Positions 9,849 through 20,470 of a stretch of 64,000 nt of DNA are shown here, piece by piece (position 1 is the first letter of the stretch; every line of letters starts with the position of its first letter). The position numbers and the translations under genes were made by a program. The notes beneath the pieces are model-generated. The model made no database searches and was not told the DNA's origin. It saw nothing but the letters and a program-made list of their open reading frames with translations. The stretch is from Marchantia polymorpha subsp. ruderalis (Eukaryota; Streptophyta; Marchantiopsida; Marchantiales; Marchantiaceae), in the NCBI GenBank assembly GCA_037833965.1, contig AP031354.1:9588001-9652000 (forward strand), given 5' to 3'.

Positions 9849-11573
9849 CATCCCCAACTTTGACAACAATATTTCAAACATTACATTTATCGCAGATTCA
9901 CAATCTACTAACATGTATAATACATCGTGTTTATCGATACTCACTACGAGCTTTGAAGCATGTGTACATAATTCCTAGGCAGTAACATCCATAACACAAA
10001 CTCCCACATTAATCATGTGAGAATTTTATCTCGATCTTCGGTTCTTGGTCCTTGTGGAGCTAAGGTATATTCTCAACTTCTTATGTATGGCTGGATTTAA
10101 AGCAATGAGTTAGCCAATTGTTATATTGGCCTTCTGACTTCTTACATCTTCCATCACGTCATATTTAGCTTGAGAAGATGAAATCGAAAAGTCATTCATG
10201 CCCAACTTCAACCTTCATACTTTTGGTTGATTCATCTCACTTGACCGTGTACTTCGACTTGACATGTTTTTCATGAAAATTGACTCATCTGCAAATCTAG
10301 CATGTTTTTTTTTCATGTGCAAGGATCCACTTTGAGTTATCTATTTTCTCAAAAGTGCATTGATGAGTGAATATATCAATGTATGTTACTACTTTCTCTT
10401 TGGCTTATTGTGTGGCCAATGCATTGTTGTTGTTCTGAACTCCATCATGTTGTCGGGGTTTGAACAATTTTTATGAAAATGAGTATTGCCAGAAGTAAAA
10501 CAAGAAACCTCAAAGTTCCATGGAGATGTATTTTCTCTTGAAGTATAATTTCCATATCCTCTAGAGTTTACTCCTACATTATGATTATTCTTCATCCACA
10601 ACTGTACTACATTGATATTTGAGTTCTGCTAGAAGCTCCGTGATAGATTTCAACTCATTTTGCAAATCTATATCAAGATTCGCTATCGTGTATAAACTAG
10701 CAAATTTGAACCAATGTATCTTACTACAACCGGTGGAGTTATTTCTCTAGTCACCAAGCTAGAATCATCATTTTCTAAGCTTTACTCCAATTTAATAACA
10801 ATTCGAATGGCTTAGCTTTAGAAGAAATCTTTTCATATCTCATCTTACTTCGAATCTCAGGTCTAAAAACTACAACGAACTTCTTCATAAGCATTGTCCT
10901 TATCCTCATCATTGTAGTATCCACTTTATCTCCACCTTTCCTCAACACCACGTGGAATCTAGACTTCAATTTCTCAGTTCTCTCCACATAGGTCATCACC
11001 TTCTCATTCTCTCTTTGTTTCAAAAAATTGATTTCACACATCAACTTTTCATATCTTTTATTGGGAAGGAAATTTAAGATCAGGTTTTCCATTAACTTCT
11101 TCCAAGTGTCATTCTCCAAATGCTTACTCTTGTACTATTTGTACCACTTGAGAACAGAATACTCCAAAAAAATCAACAAAAGCATAGCACACTTGCTCTT
11201 CTTACTCTCATTGTTTCCTATGCAAGCACGCTTGAAGTCTAACAAAAACTTCTAAATCCTCATTTTTACTTCTATACAACATCACAAGTTTCTACATTTT
11301 GAACTATTTGTTTTTTCTATTGGAAATTTATCTGGTACTTCCTAATACAACACACATAACATTAACTTAGTTCTTGAGTATTTCATCAAAGGAAACACAA
11401 AAGTAATTTACTCATCCAATATAGCCATAGCTCTTTCCTCCCCTAAACACACAATGAGTTTTACTCTCATCATCATTTCTCCATCATCCGAATAATGATC
11501 TCCATCTTTCAGTTATAGCTTGAATCAGTCGAGATCAACTTCTCCGTCTCCGCACTGTACTTGCCATCAAGAC
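9849..11573 (-). mobile_element. Degenerate Ty3/gypsy copy, part 1 (protease start and gag)
   Basis: Homologous, in the same orientation, to about 56305-58050 of the intact gypsy element. Recognisable blocks include the protease start region (compare 9850-10010 with 56305-56478), the gag zinc-knuckle area near 10430-10500 and the gag core at 10775-11119 (minus-strand frame with NFLPNKRYEKLMCEINFLKQ). Many stops and indels make it non-coding. It is cut at 11573 by the element at 11574-15483 and resumes at 15484. Confidence 0.85.
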
Positions 11574-12204
11574 TGTGGTGGCGCAGTTTTTTGTTTTCTT
11601 CTGAAATAAAGCATTTTTGAATAGTAAGTACCGCGGTAGTAACTGTAGATAAGAATCGGTACGTAAAAAGAAAGTAAAGAAAGTAACAACGATGAAAGGG
11701 AGGAAGGTCTTCCTCCGAAGGCAGTCAGGTGCCTTGGGCGGAGCGGGTGGTGGCGGGACCCTAAACCCTATGATGCCGGGCCTGTTTCACAAGCGCCTTC
11801 CGCTGAAGACTAGTACCTTCGTCGCTAGGATTTGCCTTCGGCGGAAGCACCTTCGGCGGAAGAAGGGAAGGAAAGGAAAACGGCGGAAGAGAGTGTCTTC
11901 GCCACTAGCGCCTTCGGCGGTACGCGGAAGAAGATTTACTCCGGCGGAAATCGGCGTGATTATGTCAAATGTACAAGTGTGAGAGTCCGCGCCAAGACAA
12001 AGCGTGAATTCGCGCGTGTGAAGCGGACCGTTACACCTCATCGCCAGAACAGCATTCAAGTGGCCCGTTGCTAAGTCAAAATGGCAAGCTTGACAATTCT
12101 TGATGGGCAGAGAGGGAGCTCATTCATGCATTATCGATTTCGCGCTTACCCGAACTCTTGACGCGTAGTAGAAGCAAGAGCGCGCATCAATTGTCAAGAA
12201 TTCG

Positions 12205-14516
12205 ATGGCCAAGTCCGTGCCATTGAGGATGGTACCACTGCGGGTGCCGCAAATCGGATTGCGAGCATTCCAAGATGAATTGACAGCGGTGAAGTTCGAT
12301 TTCCTTTTGTGGGGATGGAATTGGGTGTGCTCGGCGATGGTTCGGAAGTGGCTGCGCGAGAAGTACCAGCGTAAGAGAGTTTATTGCCCGCACCTGGAGA
12401 GATGGCGAGTGAGTGACTAGGAGCAGGTCTTGGGCAGATGTGCGGGAGAGGAAGGTGACCTCCTGTTTCACAACGAGAGTGTGCATCTCTCGAAAAAAGA
12501 GGAGGTTACCTTCGGCGTTCTTTTCAAGAATCGCAAATCGGGCAAGAACAGGTACAAGACCCGTGACTATGTTGATCGGAAGCGGAGGAATGTCGCGGTA
12601 GCAATCCTCCAGATTTTGCAGCCGCACAGGGTTTCCTACATGTCATCTTGGCAAGTGGGATTTGTGGAGCTGGCGCTGGCGGGTACCCCAATTCATTGGT
12701 TTCGCATTTTGTAGAAGGCCACGCGCTAGCATGCAAGAGAGGAGAGGGGAGTGTCGATTAATCACCTTTCCACGTTCTTGATAAATTTTTATCAGTCGAT
12801 GGGGTGTCTAACAACGGAAGAGAAGATACAATTTCCCTTGCTGTCGCTGACGAATCCGGGGAGGCTTGTGAAGGATGTCGAGGTTGATACGGAGCCTGAC
12901 GAAGTGCCCGCCATCACACCACCAGCCCAACTGAGAGCAGAGGAAGAACCACGGGGAGCGCGGGCACTCCGGAAGCGAAAATTTGATGGAGAGTAAGAAC
13001 TGAGTCGGCGAGAATTGCTCGCTGTTCTAGTAAGGCATCGGGCAATCAACGAGCAAGCCCGACCAAAGCAGAAGGCTCGCAAGCTGATTTTGACAGCGGG
13101 CAACAGCGCGGACACGTGGCGAGCTGCAATTGCGAGGGACTCACCTTCCTCCGAGGAGGAGGATGTGAGTACAGAGGTTCTTGGGAGGTCAACTGAACTC
13201 TTCGCGCCGAAGGCACAGATGCCTTTGGAGGAAGCACTTAGGCCTTCGGGCCACAGAGGAAGGCGTGCGGCAACGGTAAGAATGCCTGCGCATGAGAGTT
13301 GCTTGCCTTCAGAGCAAGTACCGTTTGACGACATGCCTTCGGAGCAAGGGCCTTCGGCGCAAGAGCAGTTCAGGGTGGTGCCTTCGGCGTTGAGACCCCT
13401 AGAGAGCATTCCTACGGGCGAAGGCAGGGATGCAAAGACACGTGTGCCTTCGGCGGAAGCGCCTTCGGCGGAACCAGATTGGGAAGATGTAGTAGGTCTG
13501 CCTGGGGCAGGTTCTCCCACCCCGTTGGAAGTACTAGCAGGGCATGGAGTGGAGGCCGCAGCAGAGTAGTCTGCGAGGCCCAGTGCTAGAGAATCGCCAA
13601 GGATTTCAGCAACAACAGAAATCCTAGAGACAAAGGACGACACACCTTCGGAGGAGGAGGAAGTGCAGTCGGTGCAAGGCACACCGACCGGAGTGCTTTG
13701 CGAGCAAGTGGTACCGCTACTTTGGTACCTTGATCGCAAAGTGGCCAAGTATGGGGATCCCCACCAGTGTGGATCCTATGTTGAGCTGGTCAGAAATCGA
13801 ACGCGGATCAAGGTGGCGACGAATCCCGAATCGATTGTCTTGGATCAGAAGTATCGGCAGTTGGAGGAGCGCTACAACTTTGTGCACAATCAATGGGCCT
13901 TAGCCTGGAAACTGTAGAAGGCGGCGCTTAAGCTGCGAGATGATATGGTAACCAATGCGCGACGCAAAATTAATGAGTCCAGACGGACTCTAGTGTGGAG
14001 CAGATTCAAATTCGCAATCTGGCGGATGAGCTCGTGCGGAAGACGCAGGCGTTAGAGCAAAGCGAGGCCGCGAAAAGGGCAGACGAGGAGTTGCTACGTC
14101 GACTACAGTCGCAGTTTGACGAATTGAGGGCGCAGCGGGCGGCGGCGGAAGAACAGTTGGCCGAGATGGAAGATCACAACCGGCGCACGACTGATCGCAC
14201 GCGGGAGGAATTAGTTTTGCGGGTTGACCGTTGTTTGAGGGGTTATGCTCGCTGGGAGATCGCGGCGCAGGAGAGGATGACGTTGTGTGAACTCGAGATG
14301 CGTGCAACAGCTTTGATGGCTGGCAACGGGCGAAGTCGGCGGCGAGTGGCGAAGCGGTTGGAATCGATTCTGTCCAGGTCGAGGGACGCTGTTGCGAACC
14401 TTGAGGCAGAGGTCACCGAGGTGTTGAGGCGGCTCGGACTGCGTAGGCGAGCAGACGAGTGGACGGGTAGGGAATTAGTGGGTCGTCGGCTGGCTCATAG
14501 GAGTCATAGTCGATGA
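12205..14516 (+). pseudogene. Coiled-coil protein of the LTR-like element, copy A (broken)
   Basis: One ancestral reading frame, now split into open pieces (12205-12420, 12430-12714, 12751-12996, 13015-13569, 13663-13917, 13995-14516) by in-frame stops and shifts. The order is: an N-terminal globular part (MAKSVPLRMVPLRVPQIGLR; later FVELALAGTPIHW and INHLSTFLINFYQSMGCL), a low-complexity middle with PSAE/PSEQ units made by the CCTTCGGCG motif, a conserved block LCEQVVPL..YLDRKV, then a long Arg/Glu/Leu-rich coiled coil ending with RRRVAKRLESILSRSRDAVANLE. The start matches that of copy B at 47094 (MSKPIQLRMIPLKIPQIGLR). I recall many liverwort predicted proteins like this, but no function. 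It could be a gag-like structural protein. Confidence 0.65.
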
Positions 14517-14589
14517 GGTAGAGAGTTAGGTAGTTAGGATTTTAGATTGTATAAAGTAGTCCAAGGCGTTGCCCTTGGGGGATTTTTCT

Positions 14590-15420
14590 AGTTTCGTAAG
14601 TGCAGTTCATGAAGTCGTTTTCCTCTGCATGTTTGTGTATTTTGTTCTGTCACCATGCAAGAGGAGCTATAGCTTGTCAAAGTTACCGCATTTTATAGTA
14701 GAAGACCTTCGTCCGAATGTTCTGTACTAGCTGTTGGCTAGTCATGATTTAAGCAAGTTCGGACGTATACCTTCGGACGTTTTTTTCCTGATTGTACTCC
14801 TTCAAGATTTTCCCCCCTAAATACCACAGTGAAGTTTTGTTAACTTCGGAGTAGGAGTTGATTGAATTCAGGTTGAGTGTGTTACGCTGCTTAAGGCGCC
14901 TTCGGGGGTAGCCTTCGCAGTATTTGGGAATGACATTTGCCTGAGAATTCAAACTCGTCAATAGACTTTTAAGTCGTAACACTGGGACTTTTCTCAATTT
15001 AGTTTCTCAGTTCGGACTTCTGTATTCTCTGTGCGTTTTGTGAGCCAAGTGTATGGTTCACCGCGTAAGAGTGACTTCGGTTTGACGAAGTTACCGCATC
15101 CGAAGTAGGAATTCCAAGCCAAAGGCTCTACGCTAGCAGTGGCTAGTAACAGGGTTTAAGCAAATTCGGAATTGGTAGCTACCTGCAGATACTCTGAGTG
15201 TACTCTTGGGAAACTTCCCCCCTTGAATCTTGAGTGGAGGTCTTGATTGAATTCTAAGTTGTGCATTACAGTTTCAGGTGTGTGTGTGGGGTGTACTACG
15301 CTGCATTGTGTGACCTCCGAGTTGAGCACTTGCAGTATTTCTGGGAGTCACAATAGCCTGAGAATTCAAACTCCTCAATAGACTATTAAAACGTGACACT
15401 TTGTACTCAGTGTGTTGTTT
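14590..15420 (+). repeat. Tandem ~415-bp duplication in element tail, copy A
   Basis: Two diverged units lie side by side. Each contains a GTTTTGTG/TTCTGTCACC-like segment, a GTTACCGCAT stretch and then GAGAATTCAAACTC.TCAATAGAC (about 14939 and 15358). The spacing is about 415 bp. The same duplication is present in copy B, so it predates both insertions. Confidence 0.65.
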
Positions 15421-15483
15421 CTGTCCCTGTGGGTTCGATTCTTTGCTGTTATACTGCAATTTAGCATTGGTTGGGTTATCACA

Positions 15484-16165
15484 AAGACCTTTAACAAGTG
15501 ATTCAAGAAGCGTCTTCACTCCATTGCATTTGTGTCTCGTCGGTAATCCAATCACTCTACAATTATCACATTAGGTCGCACTTTGGGATTCATGTGACGG
15601 TAATGGATTCAAGTGAAATTTCAAGTCTCCCAAATTCCACTTGCTACTCAATCTTTTATCCCAACAACTGACAACCTTATGTCACTTCTCTCCACAATAA
15701 AAGCAAGTCTCACGTTTGACTCTTGGGGATTGACTTACTACTATTTCTTCAAACTTCACCTTCAATTCTCTTGTATTGGAATCTAAAAAGACTATAACAT
15801 CCAAGCCTTGAGGCACTTTGGAGAACCTAACGTTCCAATCCTCTTGTTTAGTCATTTTCCCATCATATGGAAATCACTCAAAAGAACTCTCACAGAACGC
15901 TATTTACTTGGCAAAAACTATGAATTAGGAAATTCAAAACTTTTGCTCTCTTATCGTGATTCTGTATCACCTGAACTTTAAAATAACTCAACTTTATCTC
16001 TAGACGTAATCTTTTAGTGAAATTTTAGCTCGCATATAGGTTATCTTTCAATACACATTTGTACAAATTTTCAAAGTCTAACTTGAAAGACACCAAAAAG
16101 TAATTTACTTTGTACAAACTTTTGCGAGAACAAACATTTGGCACTCGTGAAAACTCCATCAACTT
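15484..16165 (-). mobile_element. Degenerate Ty3/gypsy copy, part 2 (upstream ORF and leader)
   Basis: Continuation of 9849-11573 after the inserted element, homologous to about 58060-58755 of the intact gypsy. It covers the upstream zinc-knuckle ORF (minus strand, pieces such as GVKTLLESLVKGL at 15555-15480 and the CFYCGE-like segment near 15700) and part of the untranslated leader. It ends near 16165, where homology switches to the methyltransferase element. No LTR follows, so the 5' end was lost. Confidence 0.8.
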
Positions 16166-17039
16166 TCACCAATTACTGCATACGAGTATCCCATTCAAGC
16201 CCGGGACCACAATCCTAAAAGCATGTGATGCGGAGAAAATCATAAACGTGGATAACATCATCCAAGTCTGTCCCACACGGTTCATCACTGCCATAGGTGA
16301 TGAGCAATCCTCAACAATTGTGAACGTCGTCCAACATCTAAAATGCTATCTACTGCAAGAGTATGGTCGCGTTGCACAAAGTCATATGCACATCGCAAGA
16401 CTTCCCTCGGCAACAAGTTTGTCCATCACAAACGTGATCGATGTGCAATTGAGCCAACTCTTACTTCATTGAGCAAAAAAGCTGGTCCAATTCACGACCA
16501 CACCTCATGTACACTTGCCACACTCGAGTGTCACATAATAATGACACATACTCTAAAATGTACGGCGGGAGACTTGTTTGATATACTTGGAGATAACGTA
16601 ACATACGTAACATCACCCAAAACATATGAGATATAGGATCTTGCAGCCTTGCTCCAAAACCAGCACGTGTGTGATCCTAGCATGGCCACCTTGCAATCAC
16701 CAGATCAATGTGACCAACTCGATCAAGGTCTGGCGCCCCCAACAATAAAATATCTAAAGGCAACGTCTTCTGGTATTCTTGGACAGCAAATCGCGGCAAC
16801 ATGGATGTATAACGCTGCATCAACTTTGTAACATGTTGTGTGAAGACTCGAAATGTAGTCTCATCCTTCTCTACATATAAGTATAGGCATATGAGAATAC
16901 CTGACTGCAACACTGCAGCCAAACTTGTGCCTATTCCACCAAATAGATCCAACACACACACTCTCTCGGGAATACTCCCATGCAATGAATGCAGTGACCA
17001 ATGGCAATAGCGCACTAGTATTACAAAAATGTTGACCAT
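16166..17039 (-). pseudogene. Retroelement C5 cytosine DNA methyltransferase (degenerate)
   Basis: The minus-strand frame 17039-16677 opens with motif I (VCVLDLFGGIGTSLAAVLQSG), continues through LYVEKDETTFRVFTQHV and reaches motif IV as DLVIARWPC. The next codon is TAG in place of the usual Gln of the PCQ motif. Beyond it the same frame reads DHTRAGFGARLQDP and MLRMLRYLQ, then PPYILEYVSLL where motif VI (ENV) is expected. Further on, after a frame change, SPMAVMNRVGQ and SASHAFR mark the C-terminal part. The nucleophile Cys of motif IV is kept, but stops, frame changes and EYV in place of ENV show a pseudogene. The expected role is to methylate cytosine in DNA, perhaps the element's own copies. 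Confidence 0.75.
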
Positions 17040-17599
17040 CCTAAGATGTTTCTATCTCCTCAGGTTCAGAAGCGTCACTCCAATCCAAGCCTTCTTCACC
17101 AACCTGTCAACCTCTAACTACAACTCATGGCAAGAACGCCAGAGTGGAATGTCTAAGGAAGATGACACTGCCGCTGCAAAACTCACAACCTATTTCACTT
17201 CCTCATAGACTGGGATATCGTCGGCCATCATGTTGCCCTCCAGGAAGTCGTCGAGTCACACAAGCTTTCCGCTAAATCCGGCAACAGATGCCAACACCGT
17301 AGAAGAAGATCCAAGCGATCTAGCTCCAGAAATGAATCTCATAGGTAGGACGCTCATATGTCTATCCCTTGACTGCCAATCAATGCATTAGGATGTTGTT
17401 TGAATTCAATAATCTGTCTGAAAACCCATCGGATACAAGACTGCTCCTTCAACAAGCACATCATACGATTCTGTTGACGTAACCACCGCGCAAACTTCAA
17501 GCTATGAGCTATCACACTCGTCATCATGCCTCAACTGCACTTATACGCTTTCCTTGGTCATGAAGTATGATCTATCACTTGCATTGCCAAATGATGTAC

Positions 17600-17960
17600 G
17601 GATCTTGAATGAACAAGGCTCCAACTTGGATCTATGAACTTCCAAACTAATGCAGGTTGTCTTGCCCAACATCATGAACTGTGCATCAAAGTCAAGCAAA
17701 ACTCTGGCTGGGACATACACATGTCAGGTAAAACTCATCAAACAAAACAAACCACTCCGGTTGTCCACCATATACACATCAAGAACAATACTCTCACAAT
17801 CAATGGTTGACCAGGCTGGTAATAACTCCATCCTTGCTGCTTTCGTCTGCCAAGTCGCCTCATTCCTTATTGTTGAGGAGCAACCCTCAACAATACCCTC
17901 ACATATCTTGGCATTTGTAGTAGTGACATTTTCACGTTCACACAACATGGCTGCTACACG
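17600..17960 (-). pseudogene. Retroelement aspartic protease remnant
   Basis: On the minus strand, 17719-17660 encodes VYVPARVLLDFDAQFMMLGK. This aligns with the active-site loop LLD(S/T)GA of retroviral-type proteases; here the S/T-G positions are F-D, so the site is dead. It lies between gag and the methyltransferase, as expected for gag-pol order. Confidence 0.5.
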
Positions 17961-18359
17961 AGAAATACACGAGCCATATCAATCTTGGAGATCATTAGCT
18001 CCGTCACTGAAAACAATGAGGATCTCATCATCAAAGAACCCATCGGCGTCACTGCACTAGATGATGTCTCTGTGCCCGCAACATGTGATGTAGATGTCTC
18101 AATTCTCACTACATGATCACTAGGTGGTGTAGAAATCATGGATGAAGTCATGCCCACCTCTGACAACAAGAATGATTGGGAAAGTTTAGCTTGACTTCCA
18201 CCCTCATCCCTATGAGGGTCCCACTCCATGGTCGTACCATGTGGCTCTAAAGCACAAGTAGCGCCTCTCGTCACTGCAACCAACGCCTCAACCTGGGCTA
18301 CACTTGCCAAATAGGAGAAATCCTTTTCTTCATAAGAAGTGGAAGCTTTTGCTCCAGAA

Positions 18360-19160
18360 CTACCCATTGCAGCAAGCCTCTACTCCAACTGCTCAATCTG
18401 AACAATCATAGCGGTCTCTGCGGTATGATTAGCATCCATTATGGCCCGTCCGGTGGCACTTGCACCAGCACCTCTGCCACCACCTCTACCCCCAAATCTC
18501 AACTATGGATGAAGGTTAAAACATCGCTCTGGAGGATGATCCGCCTGACCACAATGGCCACACACAACCAGTGTCAGCTAAGGTATAACATATGAACCTC
18601 GTTCACTTGAGGACAATTCTTCCTCATATGACTACCTCCACATGTCCAACATGTTGGCTGCTGCTGTTGACCAGAAAATGAGGGCAATGGTGTCCGTGCA
18701 CTTGTCTCTCTGTGACTTGACGGATGTCGTGTCGAAACTCCACAACTCACACTACTACCACAACTAGTGGGACGAGACTGTGCGCGGATCTACTAGACAC
18801 AAGAAGTAGTGGTTGTGTTCTTACTAAACGAAGACGTCACCACCCTCTCCTCCATTATATTAAGCTCAATCTTCTCAGACAAAGCAAATACATGGACCAA
18901 TGTGGGTCACACATCGTTTATGAGGGTGACATCACATACACTCCTCCGCAAATCTCTGTCCAGAATCTGGTACCAATACTAGACAGCCTAGGCCTCAATC
19001 ACACCATGAGTAATTGAGATCAAATGGCGCATACGACTGTATGCTTCTTGAAGACTCACACAAGTCTTCTATTCAAACTCTTGAAGACTACTCAACTTCT
19101 CAATCTTCACCCCCTTGTAGTTCTTGCTCGATCTCTTGAAGAACTCTGCAATTGGGCTAA
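18360..19160 (-). pseudogene. Retroelement gag with zinc knuckles (degenerate)
   Basis: Minus-strand pieces include an N-terminal gag core (AEFFKRSSKNYKGVKIEKLS, then YSRMRHLISITHGVIEA and LSEKIELNIMEERVV) and two CCHC zinc knuckles (CWTCGGSHMRKNC near 18650 and CGHCGQADHPPERCF near 18545), followed by a Ser/Thr-rich frame 18367-17954. Upstream, 19440-19190 is a Pro/Val/Thr low-complexity run made of ACTAGTACC-like repeats. Stops separate the pieces. Gag packages the element's RNA. Confidence 0.6.
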
Positions 19161-20470
19161 AGGTAGACACGCCACTAGCAACTCCAGCTAAGCTGCCAAC
19201 GGCGGTGTTACTAATACCACTGCTAGTGTCTCCATTAGCCGCACCACCGATACGTTCGCTAGTACCGCTCTTGGTACATCCACTAGTTGCTCCGTTAGGA
19301 CCGCTCCTAGTACCCTCACCATCAGCTTTACCGGTACTCCCAATAGTACCGCTCTTGTATCTTCACTGGTACCTCCACTAGTGCTGCTACTCGCAGCTTC
19401 ACTAGTAACAACACCACTTACACCTCAACTAGTACCAACACCATCTTGGATAATGTACATGTAGTTTGAAGACCAATGACGCCTTCATGCGTCAATCTCC
19501 ACAACATAGTCCCTTCCAAACTCATGGTGGTCATCCATAAGAGGCTACTCTAAATTCCAAAACAATCTCTTCCAGACAAAGAAGTGTGTAAACAACGTAG
19601 AAATTACATATCACATCACGTGTCAAACTCCTCGATGAAGTCCTCCAGCTCAATGGTGCTCATCGCACCAGAGTACAGTCATGAGCCCTTTATGACCCTG
19701 TACATTCCGTCCAAGTCCCAAACCAACGGGGTTGTGACAAAGGACGGTATCAACTTCAAAGATTCAAGATCTGCAACATCTTGATCTTCCACACCAATTG
19801 CTAAGATTAGTAAAGGTGTCCGATCACTCAATCCACTTCGTGTAAATCCACCCTGGTCCTTGATATGACCATCAAACTCCTTCGTGATGATCAAATTTTC
19901 AACTAGCACGACTACCAAATCTCCATCAAGTAGCCAAATCCGCACCTGACATTGTGCCAGTACTAAGCAACTCTAACCCTACTAGCTATGAGGTATGGGC
20001 AACCTTACATGCCATCACCGCAAGAAGATTCTCACAATCTACTGGTCAACACTCCAGTCTCAACGTGAGAGAAACAAAGATAGGCCGGGCGGTGATCAAG
20101 TCCATCCGCATTATCGACGGCACACTGGAGTAAAACTACTCCAGAAACCATCGTCACTCTTACATAGACGAACACTAGGAAACATGACTGGAGAGTATCC
20201 AAACACAAGCAAATAGCTAGCAATGACTGTCCAGTCTAAAAGAAACATAGTAGAAAACAATACAACACACACGAGACATCGCATTGCATCGCGATCTCGA
20301 TTCGATCTCCATCGCCCCTTATCACATTCCGCCTGCAACTTAACCCGTACAAGTGGTAGCTCGTCTGCTAACCTTTTCCTTGCTCCCATGTCTCCAGCAG
20401 TAGGTCGGTCACAAATCTATCAACAATTGGATCTTGGAAAAACATCTCCACCTCGAGCAGTCAATATACT

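Larger units (their letters stand above)
11574..15483 (+). mobile_element. LTR-like element with internal coding region, copy A (3.9 kb)
   Basis: The boundaries are defined by a 5-bp target duplication AAGAC (11569-11573 and 15484-15488) and by the uninterrupted site in the gypsy copies (CATCAAGACCTTT at about 24991). The ends are TGTGGT...ATCACA, of TG...CA type, and the right end is the inverted form of copy B's TGTGGTAACCCAC start. No direct LTR flanks an internal domain, so the whole unit behaves like one solo LTR or a non-autonomous element. It carries a long broken coding region on the plus strand (12205-14516) and a tail with a tandem duplication. Confidence 0.8.
16166..20470 (-). mobile_element. 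Decayed gag-protease-cytosine methyltransferase retroelement
   Basis: On the minus strand the order is gag (about 19160-18360), aspartic protease remnant (about 17960-17600) and a C5 cytosine methyltransferase domain (17039-16166). The element is truncated at 16166 by the gypsy fragment, inside the C-terminal part of the methyltransferase. No reverse transcriptase is left in the window. Upstream minus-strand frames at 19945-19679 and 20389-20111 are unidentified and the LTR is not recognised. All frames contain stops. Retroelements that captured cytosine methyltransferases are known from several eukaryotic lineages; this one belongs to that general type by content. Confidence 0.7.

Noticed and set aside
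11820-11930. CCTTCGGCG repeats as a CRISPR array
   Set aside because: The spacing is irregular, the repeats are only about ten bases long, there are no spacers of constant size, and the genome is eukaryotic.
12792-13748. 318-codon minus-strand frame in element copy A
   Set aside because: It is the antisense shadow of the coiled-coil coding region; its Ser/Ala/Gly bias comes from the CCTTCGGCG words. The plus-strand frame is the one conserved with copy B.
11574-15483. Element A as an ordinary complete LTR retrotransposon with its own LTR pair
   Set aside because: The first and last several hundred bases share no direct repeat; only short inverted termini match.
19124-19381. Plus-strand Pro/Leu/Val-rich frame as a protein gene
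   Set aside because: It arises from ACTAGTACC-like low-complexity repeats antisense to the gag N-terminus of the methyltransferase element.
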